Origin: Ichthyophis bannanicus
Lineage: Eukaryota > Chordata > Amphibia > Gymnophiona > Ichthyophiidae
DNA: 64,000 bases
Reading direction: 5' to 3'
NCBI GenBank assembly: GCA_033557465.1
Contig: CM066043.1
Span: 74,988,662-75,052,661, forward strand
Shown: in pieces, positions 41,698 through 52,574 of the stretch
How the letters are laid out: every line of letters begins with the position of its first letter
Numbering within the stretch: the stretch's first letter is position 1
Notes under the pieces: model-generated
What the model was told of the DNA's origin: nothing
Database searches by the model: none
Seen by the model: the letters and a program-made list of their open reading frames with translations, nothing else
Translations under genes and position numbers: made by a program

Positions 41698-42734
41698 ACC
41701 TTCAAGGCTGGAATCTTTCTCAACAAGTGAAGGATATCCTCCATGCTTCCAGAAAACCTTCCACTAGGCGTTCCTATGCTTTTAAATGGAAAAGATTTTC
41801 CATTTGGTGTGCTGAAAGGGGTCTCGACCCTCTAGCACTACCTTTGAATTCTCTATTGGAATACCTCCTGCATCTTTCCAATGCAGGCCTTAAGACAAAT
41901 TCAGTAAGGGTCCATTTGAGTGCTATTGCAGCATCCCTTAAGCCTATCAATGGACAACCTATTTCCTCTCATCCTCTTATTGCAAGATTCATGAGAGGCC
42001 TAACTTTAACTAAGCCTCCCATTAGGCCTCCTCCGGTGGCATGGGATTTAAATCTGGTTCTTGGTCAGCTTATAAAGCCTCCTTTTGAACCCTTAGCCAC
42101 CACCTCCTTGAAATTTCTTTCCTGGAAGGTTATTTTCCTCATTGCAGTCACCTCAGCTCGCCGCATCAGTGAGCTGCAGGCCTTAGTGGCTAATCCACCT
42201 TATACAAGGTTCCATCATGATAAGGTAGTCCTTAGGACCAATCCACACTTTATGCCTAAAGTGGTCTCACCTTTTCATCTTAATCAAGAGGTATATTTAC
42301 CTGTCTTTTTTCCAGCTCCTCATGCATCAAGTGCAGAGAAGAATCTTCATACTCTGGATTGTAAAAGAGCTCTTGCCTTTTACTTACAAAGGACACAGCA
42401 ACATAGAAAGTCTTCCCAGCTCTTTGTTGCTTTTGATCCCTCTCATTTGGGACTTCTAGTCTCTAAGAGGACACTGTCCAATTGCATTGCTCAGTGTATT
42501 TCTTTTGCCTACCAGAGTAAGAACCTTTCTCTGGAGAGCCATGTCACAGCTCATAATGTGAGGGCCATGGCCGCCTCTATGGCTCATCTAAATTCTGTGT
42601 CCATCGACCAGATCTGTCGAGCAGCCACCTGGGCCTCGGTTCATACCTTCACAGCCCATTACTGCTTGGACAAGGACTCCCGCCGGGATGCCTTGTTTGG
42701 TCAGGCTGTTCTCAAACACCTGTTCCATTCTTAA
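41643..42734 (+). CDS. Element B tyrosine recombinase (start codon lost)
   Basis: The frame is open from before 41376 to 42734. The position of the D and A start ATG is GTG here (41643). Domains: RKPSTRRSYAFKWKRFSIWC, NSVRVHLSAIAAS, WDLNLVLGQLIKPPFEP. The catalytic boxes SARRISELQAL, TAHNVRAMAAS, ATWASVHTF and HYCLDKDSRRD are all intact. The length from 41643 is the same as in D. Unless a non-AUG start or frameshift from pol is used, B makes no YR. Confidence 0.85.
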   Translation: MAPKPQVPSPQSLVTEGLDLQGWNLSQQVKDILHASRKPSTRRSYAFKWKRFSIWCAERGLDPLALPLNSLLEYLLHLSNAGLKTNSVRVHLSAIAASLKPINGQPISSHPLIARFMRGLTLTKPPIRPPPVAWDLNLVLGQLIKPPFEPLATTSLKFLSWKVIFLIAVTSARRISELQALVANPPYTRFHHDKVVLRTNPHFMPKVVSPFHLNQEVYLPVFFPAPHASSAEKNLHTLDCKRALAFYLQRTQQHRKSSQLFVAFDPSHLGLLVSKRTLSNCIAQCISFAYQSKNLSLESHVTAHNVRAMAASMAHLNSVSIDQICRAATWASVHTFTAHYCLDKDSRRDALFGQAVLKHLFHS

Positions 42735-42847
42735 TCAACTCCTACCCTCCATCCTTGGATAGATGCCTGAGATCCATAGGAGGAGGTAGAACCCTTCCCA
42801 GGGTCTCATATCCTTGGGGATCTCCCAGGCATCTTAGCTAGGGAGTC

Positions 42848-42946
42848 CCCATATGTGAAGACTCATTCCTGCTTGTTCCTGGATATAGCACAGTTACTTA
42901 CCTGTAACAGGTGATCTCTGGGAACAGCAGGAATAAGTCTTCACAA
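42848..42946. repeat. Element B internal complementary region
   Basis: The complement of the left end is joined to the complement of the right end (AGCACAGTTACTTACCTG). One base differs from the left end (GGATAT against GGAGAT). Confidence 0.92.
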
Positions 42947-43030
42947 CCCTCCCACCTCCCCTAGGAGTTGTATCTCTCTATCTGTCTTTCCTTTCCTCTC
43001 TCTCTCTCTTTTGTCTCAGCTTTAAAACTT

Positions 43031-43221
43031 GAACTGAGGAGAGGCGGTTAGGAAAGGCGGGAAGGCAGCGCGCAGGCGCTGTGGGATGCTCCCAAAAGCT
43101 TTCCTTTTTGGGAAGCTGGGGAGCGTTCCCGCGCAGGCTCCGTCGGTACCGACGTACCCATATGTGAAGACTTATTCCTGCTGTTCCCAGAGATCACCTG
43201 TTACAGGTAAGTAACTGTGCT
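43031..43221 (+). repeat. Element B right inverted repeat and extension
   Basis: It pairs with 37579-37742. The extension contains CAG|GTAAGTAA (donor at 43206/43207) and ends CTGTGCT. Confidence 0.92.
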
Positions 43222-44062
43222 TTCCTAGCCCTCAATGGACCAGAGCCTTCCACCATTCCAGTAAGGTTGTGTCACTTTGCCCCCAGATGGGGGCAGATAA
43301 CAGAACATTGGACTCTCTCCATTATAAAAGAGGGGTATAAGCTTTATTTTGTCCGCATGCCCCCTCCCACAATGGTAAGACAGTTAAATTCTCAGACCTC
43401 TCTCATCAACCTGTTAGATCAAGAGGTCACTATGCTTCTTGCCCAAGGGGCAATAGAAGAGGTACCCATTCCTCAACAGGGTACAGGGTTTTACTCGCCC
43501 TATTTCCTTATCCCAAAGAAAACAGGGGATACAGACCTATTTTAGACCTCAGAGAATTGAACAAATTCCTGTTCAAAGAGAAATTCAAGATGATTTCTCT
43601 GGGAACTCTGCTGCCACACCTTCAGAGTCAGGATTGGCTTTGTTTGCTAGATCTCAAGGATGCGTACACTCATGTTCTCATCCATCCAACTCACAGAAAG
43701 TTCCTTCGGTTCCTTTTTCAAGGAAAGCACTACCAATACAGGGTGCTTCCTTTTGGCCTGGCCTCAGCACCAAGGGTGTTCATGAAATGCATGGCTGTGG
43801 TAGCAGCATTTCTTCGCACTCTAGGAATATTCGTCTTCCCCTACTTAGACGACTGACTCATTCGAGCCCCATCAGAGTCAGAGGCCAGGTTTTCTCTATC
43901 TTGCACAATGCGTATCCTTCAATATTTGGATCTGGTCATAAACATCCCAAAATCCAGTCTAACTCCCACTCAGTCTCTAGAGTTCATAGGAGCTTTGCTG
44001 GATACCAGAAAAGCAAGGGTCTATCTTCCCCAGGTCCGTTGCCTTCACATGGTGCAGTTAGC
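43222..44062 (+). pseudogene. Element A pol, RT part (between B and C)
   Basis: RT resumes after B: FYSPYFLIPKKTGDT and then a frame change; LNKFLFKEKFKMISLGTLLPH, motif A LLDLKDAYTHVLIHP, motif B LPFGLASAPRVFMK, motif C FPYLDD followed by a TGA in place of the Trp codon (43855-43857). It is cut at 44062 by element C in the sequence HMVQLA. Confidence 0.9.
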
Positions 44063-44222
44063 ATCTCCAGGAACAAGCAGGAATGAGTCTTCACATATGG
44101 GTATCGTCGGTACCGACGGAGCCTGCGCGGGAACGCTCCCCAGCGTCCAATTAGAACGCTTTTGGGAGCATCCCACAGCACCTGCGTGCTGCCTTCCCGC
44201 CTTTCCCAACTGCCTCTCTCCA
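44063..44222 (+). repeat. Element C left inverted terminal repeat
   Basis: ATCTCCAGGAACAAGCAGG, then CGTCGGTACCGACGG, to CTGCCTCTCTCCA. It pairs with 49272-49433. Confidence 0.92.
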
Positions 44223-44441
44223 TTTTTTCGTTTTCCGCGGAGCCGGCAGGACATATTCCTGTCACTGCAGAAAATTCTTCTTTTTATTCTTAGTTTTTTG
44301 TGGTCGCATCTGCCTTCCCTCGACGCTACCGGTACCGCCGGTGCTTCTCTTTTTTTCCTGAAGAATTTCTTCTTTTCTTAAAAATGTTTTCCTGTTTAGT
44401 GCCTGACGGTTTCTAGGCCACTAGGCCTCTACCCTTCCATT

Positions 44442-46270
44442 ATGGAAAAGCCAGCCACTATCCTTAAATACTCAGTGTGGCGGTACAGATATTTTTTCAG
44501 ACACTCATGCTTGGTGTCTAAAATGTTTAGGTCCTGACCGTTGCTCTCTGGAGTGTCTCTCCTGCTGGAGCTCAAACAGAAGTCTTCAGAATCGAGCACA
44601 ACTCGATACCCGGTTCACATCACTCTCGATGTTGCCAGCTAGAATATCTTCTTCTTCACAGGATCAGGTAACCAAACAAAAGTCTGTAAAGACTAGCCAG
44701 GCCTCACGTGGTAGATCTCCTTCTCAGTATCGAGATGGCTTCGGCCTTGCCCTCGAGGACATCTTGGCAATAAAGCCCCTGCGGGAGTCTTCGGGCTCCA
44801 AAGCATTAACGGGGCTCCAGGTTGTTCCCAGGGTTCTTACCTCGATGAACATACCTGGGCTATGCTCGGTGGTTGTGGCCGCTTCAAGCGGTACCGACAC
44901 CCCGGCATCGGCTATGGTAATGGACAAAACACTCCTCACCGATGAACATAGTCTAGCACTCTTAGCTACTTCGGTACCGCTAGAGTTGCTGCAGACCGTT
45001 CCTCGAGTATCAGTATCGCCTTCGGTACCAGTACCAGTATCGACATCGGCATTGGTGTTGATACTGTCCATGCTTGCTTCGACAGAATCGCTTCCCTCAA
45101 TGCCGAGCCTGGAATCGATCTCTAGCATGGAGGATTCGGTACCGACTCGTCTCGGTACCGACCTCGGGTGGTACCAAAGACATCGCTTTAAAGAAAATCC
45201 GATGCTTCATCCTTTTCAGTCTTCCGATCCCGATGACTGGGATGAATCCATTGGTACCAAGGCTGATTTTTCTACAAGTCTAGCCTTTACCCCTCATTTT
45301 AGAGAGTCCTCCTCGGGGGAGATTTCTTTTCAAGCTTTTCTGCTTGATATGGCAAAGTTACTTGCCATTTCTATACCTGGTAAAGAATCCCTACCGGGGA
45401 ATTCAGAGACACTGCAATTCCCCTGGATTCCAAAGGAGGTGTTCATGCTTCCTTTGCATCAGATCTTACAAGATCTACTGTTAAGAATGTGGGAAACTCT
45501 TTTAACGGTATCCCCACATTCTAAGACACTTGACACTATGTACAAGGTGCCACCTTCTCCAGGTTTTCAAAAGACTCAACTTCCTCCTCATTCTATTGTT
45601 GTAGAATCAGCAGTGAGGTGTATTAAGAGTGCAAAGAAGCACTCTTCTTATCCGCCAGGTCGTGAGTCTAGGACTTTAGATGCCTTTGGACGTCGATGCT
45701 TCCAGGCATCCATGCTTTCAGCAAGAATTATCTCATATATTTTCTATATGGGATTATCTCTTGAAGAGGTCACAAAGAACTTAGTTTTTGAACCCTTTTC
45801 TTCCAGAGCATAAAAGAGCAGACTATTTCTTATTAGTCAATCATGCTCAAAATATCTCTAGGTTCCTTAATCATGCTTCCCTGGACTGTTTTGAGTCTAT
45901 TAGCAGAACCTCTGCTATAGCCATAGGAGCACGACGCATAGCCTGGCTCCAAGCTTCAGACTTGGACAGATGGGTTCAGGAAAGGCTGGGAAATACTCCT
46001 TGTACTGGTGAAAATCTCTTCAACAAGGAGCCTTTATTTCAAGCTAATCAGTTGAGCACTGATGCTGTTACTTTCAGAGGATTGTCAAAACTTTCCTCTA
46101 TCCCAGCTAATAAAAAATCTCATAAAAAGCTTTATTCCCCCAAGGGAAAAAAGTTTTATCCATCTTCTACCCATTCTGCAGATGTTTCCAAAGATGAGCA
46201 ACACCACACCAGGCTAAGAAAATCAAAACCTCAACAGGCTCAGCAAACCCAGCAATTGCAGCGTTTCTGA
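44442..46270 (+). pseudogene. Element C gag-like protein, divergent
   Basis: The ATG at 44442 opens MEKPA, but a shift breaks the finger. A 394-codon frame (44629-45813) carries the Ser-rich middle, FQAFLLDMAKLLAI, MYKVPPSPGFQKTQLPPHS and ESRTLDAFGRRCFQASML. A second shift near 45790 leads to 160 codons (45788-46270) with ARRIAWLQASDLDRWVQ, PCTGENLFN and a Lys-rich tail. It is the most divergent family 1 gag, yet it has only two or three lesions in 1.8 kb. That contrasts with the ruined downstream region. Confidence 0.85.
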
Positions 46271-47404
46271 TATTTTATTCACCTTTTCTGTGTGAGGTTT
46301 AGAACTTGAACCTACTTCTTTTCAACAGAAGCATCTAAAATTCATCTCATCCATGCTGAGATATCAGTCATACATTGACTCAATCCTCGACTCTGGACAT
46401 GAATCTCTTGCTACAAGAGAAATCTATCCTTCTAGCTCTAAGAGCTATTAAGGACTATCATACTCCAGAGATAACAGGTTTCTCCTTTTAAAACAAAAGG
46501 AAAACTAACTAACAGGGTGAACTATACCCTTTACCTTGTCAGTTTCCTGAATGAGGATATCTCATACTTTTAACTGCAAGGGGACCCTATCTCTTCAAAG
46601 ACTTACTAAATTGTAAGTCTTCTCAACTCTGTATTAATTTCTATCCCTCTTAGCCCAGACATTCAGTCTCTAAGAGTACTACTAATCAACTGGAGGGCTT
46701 ATTCTCTAAGCGATAGGATTTTCTTCAATACCTACTCTAGTAAGTAGTTTCCATACAGAGTTGTCTCCCTTTTTGCGGTTCATCTCCTTCTCACATATCT
46801 TTTTAAGGCAGCTTTTCGGACAGAAATTAGGTACCACTACTCCAAATTATGTCTGTCGGTCCTCTCCAATTTATAGGACCTAACTTTTATGCTGCCTTAA
46901 CAGATAATTCCAAAAGAGATCCAGAACTCATTTGGACTATTTATTGTTGCAGGCATCAGGCCTGTCTACTATTCTTAGCCACCTTCAGTTCTCTTTGGCT
47001 CCAACAGAATAGATTAGGTTGTACACTGGCAATTCAACAGCCAGATCTAAGCAACCTACAACATGCTCTCTGCAATTCTACAACAAAGCTCTGCAACTGT
47101 GGGCCTTTGCCAGAGAGCCTCAGAGCTACTCCTAATAAGTAGCTGCCAGATAGTTAAGAAGGGCTTCAGCTGGTAGACTCTGCCAGTCATGTTTCTACAT
47201 GACTGTTTTTTTCCTACTCTTACCATATTCCTTAAAATCTCCTTTTAAGAAAAGGTAACCAGGGTTTAGACCACGTGAAAGCGTAGAAAATTACACAATT
47301 CCCTAGTTGTTCCACATCTCACTGGGACTTCCACAACAGGGATGCATTTTTTTCACTGCAGTTGGTCCTTATTCACTACTTTCCTTCTAATTTCCTATAC
47401 TTCA
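46271..47404 (+). pseudogene. Element C pol relic
   Basis: Only patches align with pol of A, B and D, such as AGCTCTGCAACTGTGGGCC, then CCAGAGAGCCTCAG, at about 47084-47125 (the RNase H region of B near 41190). No RT or RNase H motif can be read. Confidence 0.6.
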
Positions 47405-47962
47405 TGGTAGCTTATGTTGAACAGGAGAACGCATGATACTCATATTGCCCTCATAAAGAGGCAAACATGGTATCCCCTTATATTGCGTCTTTTACTCCAG
47501 CTACCCTCAACCATCACTGATCTATTACACACCCAGACCCCCAATAGAACCAGAAGATCAGCAGCAATAAATACCTTAATTGTCCCGAAAGAAACAGTCA
47601 GATGCACTAAGGAAACATCCAAAAGAGCCTTTAGCATTCATGCCCCAGTAGCATGGAATGCCCTCCCACCAGAATTGAGAGCCATAACCAGCCTAACACA
47701 ATTCAGGAAAAAACTCAAGCACTACCTATTCTCAAGCTACTTTCCAGTATAGATTTTCCTAAGAGAAATAGTCACACCATGTACAGATCCAGAGAATTTC
47801 GACTGTGAATAACTTTAAATAGTTTGCCCTGTTTCTTCCAAGTTATTAAACCCCTGTTACTTGTAAAATGCACTACAGTTACCCTGTATGTATATGCTCT
47901 GTTCCATGTAAACCGCGCTGATGTTAATAGTGCGGTATATAAGAAATGTTAAATAAATAAAT
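47405..47962 (+). mobile_element. L2-like LINE 3' end inside element C
   Basis: 112 open codons encode an ORF2 C-terminus (APVAWNALPPELRAITSL, FRKKLKHYLF). The 3' end follows with AAACCGCGCTGATG, GTGCGGTATATAAG and (AAAT)n. This tail resembles the SINE 3' end at 8600-8672. Confidence 0.8.
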
Positions 47963-48970
47963 ACTATTTGAAATTATAGAAGGATCCAGACTTGCTGTCT
48001 TAAGACTAAGGATCTCCTCTGCACTCATTCACGTACGTCTCGAGACCTGGTTATTCAGGGGCTAGATCTTTTCAAAAAGTCTAATCTTATCCCTGTAAGT
48101 GAAGAACATAATACCAGTTTCCACGAAACTTTCTCTATAGTTCTTCCATATTTAACCAGACAGAGATTCTCCATCAGTATTCTCAAGTAGGTCTTAATCC
48201 TCCTTGTTGCGTCAATCTCTATACAACATCTGACTTTGAAAGATTTGTCTACTGTTCATATTAATGCTGCCCCAGCATACCATAAAACTCAATGGACAAC
48301 CAATTTCTCTGGTAATTTACGAAATACCTTCTTTTACCGTTACCTTTTAGGTCACGTCACATCTGAAGCTCTACATGTAAGGTCATCATCATAAGTGACA
48401 TCACTTACAAAAGACTTTTACTGATCTTCAAGTAATTGGAGGCTCAACGCCTAGTACAAATATCTTTCTCTTTCATTGGAATAAAGGGGGTCTTAAAGAC
48501 CTATCCCCTTTTTTCTGCAAAGGGTATTTCTGCCTTTTCATCCAAACCAGTCGGATTATCTCCACTCTTTCCTAGGACCTTATTCTGCTCCAAGGACAAG
48601 AAGTTAAATTTTTTGGACTTTACAGAAGCTTTAGCTATTTCTCAAAAGTCCAACCTCATTGAACTCCCCCAGTACTTTCTTCTGGGGTTAGTTCTGGCCA
48701 TGAGGACTTCTCATCTCTTCCTGTATTGCAAAATTTATTTTTTTCCCTCTACTTCACATTGGGGGAATTTCTTTGAGGATAATGATCTGGCTCTCAACCA
48801 CAGACCCTTATTACCCTCAACAAGTATTTTTGCAATATTTTTGAGTGAGATCCACATTAGAAAATTAAGACTCAACATTTTTCTAATATTTATGATTTGC
48901 ACAAGGACTCCCCTCTGGATACCTTGTTTAGTTAAGCTGTTCCACAGCACCTCTTTTTTTTCTTTTCTAG
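47963..48970 (+). pseudogene. Element C tyrosine recombinase relic
   Basis: Short collinear DNA matches to YR of B are visible: CTCAATGGACAACCAATTTC (about 48289) and ACAAGGACTCCC with TGTTTAGTTAAGCTGTTCC (about 48901-48945, the C-terminal end). Catalytic boxes are not readable. The 235-codon ORF at 48436-49143 is not homologous as protein. Confidence 0.65.
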
Positions 48971-49082
48971 TTCAACTCCTACCCTCCATCCCTTGGATGC
49001 CTGAGGTTTTGAGGGATAAGCATGGCCCATCTTTAGATTGCAACATTCTGGGGCCTCCTCCAGGCATCTTAGCTTGGGAGTT

Positions 49083-49181
49083 CCCCATATGTGAAGACTC
49101 ATTCCTGCTTGTTGCTGGAGATAGCACAGTTACTTACCTGTAACAGATGATCTCTGGGAACAGCAGGAATAAGTCTTCACA
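49083..49181. repeat. Element C internal complementary region
   Basis: The complement of the left end is joined to the complement of the right end (AGCACAGTTACTTACCTG). Only scattered substitutions (GTTGCTGGAG, AACAGATGATC). Confidence 0.92.
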
Positions 49182-49271
49182 ACCCACCCACCTCCCCTAG
49201 GAGTTGTATCTCTCTATCTATCTCTTTTCCTTTCCCTTTCTCTCTCTCTCTTTGTCTCAGTTCTAAAACTC

Positions 49272-49460
49272 AACTGGAGAGAGGCAGTTGGGAAAGGCGG
49301 GAAGGCAGCATGCAGGCGCTGTGGGATGCTCCCAAAAGCGTTCTAATTGGATGCTGGGGAGCGTTCCCACGCAGGCTCCGTCAGTACCGACGATACCCAT
49401 ATGTGAAGACTTATTCCTGCTGTTTCCAGAGATCACCTGTTACAGGTAAGTAACTGTGCT
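49272..49460 (+). repeat. Element C right inverted repeat and extension
   Basis: It pairs with 44063-44222. The extension has CAG|GTAAGTAA (donor at 49445/49446). Confidence 0.92.
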
Positions 49461-50525
49461 TTCTCAAGCAGTGTTAAAGCCTCTTCTCACTGCTCGAGAA
49501 ATGTTACAACTACTAGGCCACATGGCATCTACGGTGCATGTGGTTCCCTATGCTCACCTCCTTATGAGAGCAGCCCAGTGAATTTTATCCACTCAATGGA
49601 CCCAATGGACCCAGGCATCAGGGTGCCTGTCAGACAAAATAGCAAACACAAATCGCCTTATTTTGTCCCTCCAATGGTGGCAGTCCACTCAAAACCTGTT
49701 GCTGGGGTCCCCTTTTCAACAACCTTTACCCCAGGCAACTCTCACAACAGATGCTTCTCCAATGGGTTGGGAAGCTCATCTGCAAGACCTCTCCACCCAA
49801 GGCACTTGGACTCCACAGGAGACTCATCTACACATCAATCTCTTAGAGCTCAGAGCAATCTTCCTTGCTCTCTGAGTGTTCCACACCCTGCTCAGCTACA
49901 AGACAGTCCTCATTCATACAGACAATCAAGTAGCCATGTTCTGCGTGAACAAGCAGGGAGGAACAGGCTCTCTGTCGCTTTCCAACGAAGCTTTGCGACT
50001 ATGGGCTCTCACCAGAGAGCATCAGATTCATCTCCTGGCAGTGTATCTTCCAGGTATCCAAAACTCTTGGGCAGACAGACTCAGTCGAGTTCTGTTTCCA
50101 CACGAATGGTCTCTACATGCAGACCAGGTGGCCAAGATGTTTCAAATTTGGGGAACCCCGGACATAGACCTCTTCGCAAGTCCGTTGAATGCCAAGCCTT
50201 CCCCGGTTCTGTTCCAGAATTCCGGCTCAGGGCTCTCAGGCCAAGGATGCTTTCCTCCTTCGTTGGAGTTAAGACTTCCTTTATGCCTTTCCACCCATTC
50301 CCCTGATTCCCAAAACCCTGTTCAAGCTTCAGAGAGACAGAGGCCGTATGATTCTCATAGCTCCACATTGGCCACGGCAAGTGTGGTACCCTCTGCTTCT
50401 ACATCTCTCTCAAGCTCCCTCTCTGGAGTTATGCTCTGCTCCAGATCTGCTGTCTCAGGAGGACGGAATGTTATGGCATCCCAACTCCCAGTCTCTGCAT
50501 CTCAGGACTTGGTTGCTGAAGGCCT
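49461..50525 (+). pseudogene. Element A pol, RNase H part (after C)
   Basis: It resumes with TAREMLQLLGHMASTVHV-type sequence, then RNase H TTDASPMGWEAHL, LELRAIFLAL followed by a TGA (49873-49875), HTDNQVAMFCVNKQGG and NSWADRLSR. A one-base insertion near 50205 shifts the reading frame, so the RNase H frame runs straight into YR (fused open frame 49876-50646). Confidence 0.88.
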
Positions 50526-52048
50526 AGATCTTCAAGATCTTAACCTTCCTCAGCAAGTAAAGGATAGCCTTTATGCTTCTAGAAAACCCTCCACAAGACG
50601 CTCTTATGCTTTCAAGTGGAAAAGGTTTACCATATGGTGCTCATAGAAGGGTCTTAACCCCCTTGCGATACTTCTGGAATCATTACTGGAGTACCTCCTT
50701 CATTTATCCAATGCAGGACTTAAAACTAACTCAGTAAGAGTCCATTTAAGTGCTGTTGCGGCTTCTTTCAAGCCTTTAAATGGACAACCTGTTTCCTCCC
50801 ATCCTCTCATAGCAAGATTTGCAGTCTGAGAGAGATTAAAGACCTTAGTTTTTTCAGGAAGGAGCTTAAAACATACCTGTTCACCCAACACTTTCATGAC
50901 TTACAACCTACACTCGAGAAAATGGCACAAGATTACGCAACTCAACTAACACAAGTTTACCCAACCTAACTCAAAACCCACTTTCCCATACTTCACCCAT
51001 ACTGAATGTTAGCCAGTCGTATAATGACTGTTGTAAATAATCTCTCTGTTGTAGAATTCCATACTTCAGTATTATTATCATTTTTTCTCAAACTATACTA
51101 TCATCTGTAAATAATGAATAATTTCTCTCAACCAATGTAAATAGTTAATATGTTTTACTTATGTTAATTATCTATGTACTTAATGTTCCATTGTTACTTA
51201 ATGTTCCATGTAATTTAAATTTAATGTTAAATTTAATGTTAATGTTTTGTCATGTTCTTTGTAAACTGCACCTGATCTCTGGAAGGGGCGGTATAAAAAA
51301 ACACAAATAAATAAAGATTTATGAGAGGCCTTCTTCTAACTAAGCCTCCCATTAAGCCACCACCGGTGGCATGGGACTTAAATCTGGTTCTTGGCCAGCT
51401 CATGAAGCCACTTTTCGAACACTTAGCTACTACCTCGTTGAAATTCCTTTCTTGGAAGGTTATCTTTCTCATTGCAATCACATCAGCACGTCGCATCAGT
51501 GAATTGCAGGCACTACTGGCTGATCCTCCTTATACAAGGTTCCATCATGACAAGGTAGTCCTTAGGACTCATCCACACTTTATGCCTTTTCATCTTAACC
51601 AAGCGGTCTACCTGCCTGTGTTTTTTCCAAGGCCTCATGCATCAAATGCAGAAAGGAATCTTCATACTTTGGACTGTAAAAGAGCTTTAGCCTTTTACTT
51701 ACAAAGAACACAGCAACATAGAAAGTCCTCTCAACTCTTTGTTGCTTTTGATCCTTCTCATTTGGGACTTGCAGTCTCCAAGAGAACACTGTCAAACTGG
51801 ATTGCACAGTGTATTTCCTTTGCCTATTAGAGTAAGAACCTTCCTCTGGAGGGCCATGTCACAGCTCACAATGTGAGAGCCATGGCAGCTTCAATGGCTC
51901 ATCTGCACTCTGTGTCTATCGACGACATCTGTCGAGCAGCCACTTGGGCCTCGGTTCATAATTTCACAGCCCATTACTGCTTGGACAAGGACTCCCGCCG
52001 GGATGTCTTGTTTGGTCAGGCTGTTCTCAAACACCTGTTCCATACCTA
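50473..52048 (+). pseudogene. Element A tyrosine recombinase, split by a LINE tail
   Basis: The ATG at 50473 corresponds to the D start. The frame reads RKPSTRRSYAFKWKRFTIWC and then a TAG at 50644. The LINE tail at 50821-51313 separates the N-terminal part from MRGLLLTKPPIKPPPVAWD onward. SARRISELQAL is present, about four codons are lost before FHLNQAVYLP, and a TAG at 51828 replaces a Gln codon. The downstream part still reads HNVRAMAAS, ATWASVHNF and HYCLDKDSRRD to 52048. Confidence 0.88.
50821..51313 (+). mobile_element. L2-like LINE 3' end in YR of element A
   Basis: It encodes LREIKDLSFFRKELKTYLF (ORF2 C-terminus) and ends CCTGATCTCTGGAAGGGGCG with (AAAT)n. The 7-bp AAGATTT at 50814-50820 and 51314-51320 is the target duplication. 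In D the site is uninterrupted (AGCAAGATTCATGAGAGG). Confidence 0.88.
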
Positions 52049-52166
52049 ATCAACTCCTATCCATTATCCCTGGTCGAATGCCAGAGAGCCATGGGGGGAA
52101 GTGGAGCCCTTTTACAGGGACACACAACTTCTGGGGTCTCTCCCTGGCATCTGCAGCTAGGGAGTC

Positions 52167-52267
52167 CCCATATGTGAAGACTACATTCCTGCTTGTTCCT
52201 GGAGATAGCATAGTTACTCACCTGTAACAGGTGATCTCCGGGAACCGCAGGAATTTAGTCTTCACAA
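52167..52267. repeat. Element A internal complementary region
   Basis: The complement of the left end (with the A-specific extra base, GACTACATTCC) is joined to the complement of the right end (AGCATAGTTACTCACCTG). Confidence 0.92.
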
Positions 52268-52350
52268 CCCACCCACCTCCCCTAGGAGTTGTATCTCTCT
52301 ATCTCTTTCTCTTTCCCTCTCTCTCTCTCTTTGTCTCAGCTTTAAACTCT

Positions 52351-52539
52351 ACTGGAGAGAGGCAGTTGGGAAAGGTGGGAAGGCAGCACGCAGGCACTGT
52401 GGGATGCTCCCAAAAGCTTTCTAATTGGACGCTGGGTATCGTTCCCACGCAGGCTCCGTCGGTGCCGACGATACCCATATGTGAAGACTAAATTCCTGCT
52501 GTTCCCGGAGATCACCTGTTACAGGTGAGTAACTATGCT
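52351..52539 (+). repeat. Element A right inverted repeat and extension
   Basis: It pairs with 35294-35456. The extension has CAG|GTGAGTAA (donor at 52524/52525) and ends CTATGCT. Confidence 0.92.
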
Positions 52540-52574
52540 AAACACTACATCACCGCTCTATAAGAAAAGAATTG

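Larger units (their letters stand above)
37579..43221 (+). mobile_element. DIRS element B (family 1), nested in A, young
   Basis: A complete 5.64-kb element inserted just after the gag of A, between ACTTAGCC and TTTCCTAGCC. ITRs are at 37579-37742 and 43031-43194, and the ICR at 42848-42946. Its private variants occur in both arms: a three-base-shorter GGGTACGTCGG, and CTTCCCAAAAAGG against CCTTTTTGGGAAG. Gag is intact. Pol has one stop and one deletion. YR is open with its ATG changed to GTG. It is younger than A. Confidence 0.95.
44063..49460 (+). mobile_element. DIRS element C (family 1 derivative), nested in A; gag kept, pol/YR dead
   Basis: A 5.4-kb element inserted in the RT/RNase H linker of A between GCAGTTAGC and TTTCTCAAGC. 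ITRs (44063-44222 and 49272-49433), right extension and ICR (49083-49181) are as well preserved as in A and B. Gag is largely open. Pol and YR are reduced to scattered matches with many indels, and a LINE end sits at 47405-47962. Its host A is far better preserved, so most of the decay predates the insertion. Confidence 0.9.
35294..52539 (+). mobile_element. DIRS element A (family 1), host of nested elements B and C
   Basis: The outer element has a left repeat at 35294-35456, right repeat at 52351-52512 plus extension, and ICR at 52167-52267. Copy-specific variants tie the distant ends together: GGCACCGACGG at the left and CCGTCGGTGCC at the right (other copies have GGTACC), and GTGAGTAACTATGCT at the right against AGCATAGTTACTCAC in the ICR. 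Without B, C and the 493-bp LINE tail it is about 5.7 kb. Gag, pol and YR are all broken. Confidence 0.93.

Noticed and set aside
48436..49143. 235-codon ORF in element C
   Set aside because: Only DNA-level matches to YR and the ICR are present. The translation does not align to YR, so it is a chance frame in a relic.
44063..49460. C decayed in place after insertion
   Set aside because: Its ITRs, ICR and gag, and the surrounding A coding DNA, are much better preserved than its pol and YR, so uniform decay after insertion does not fit.
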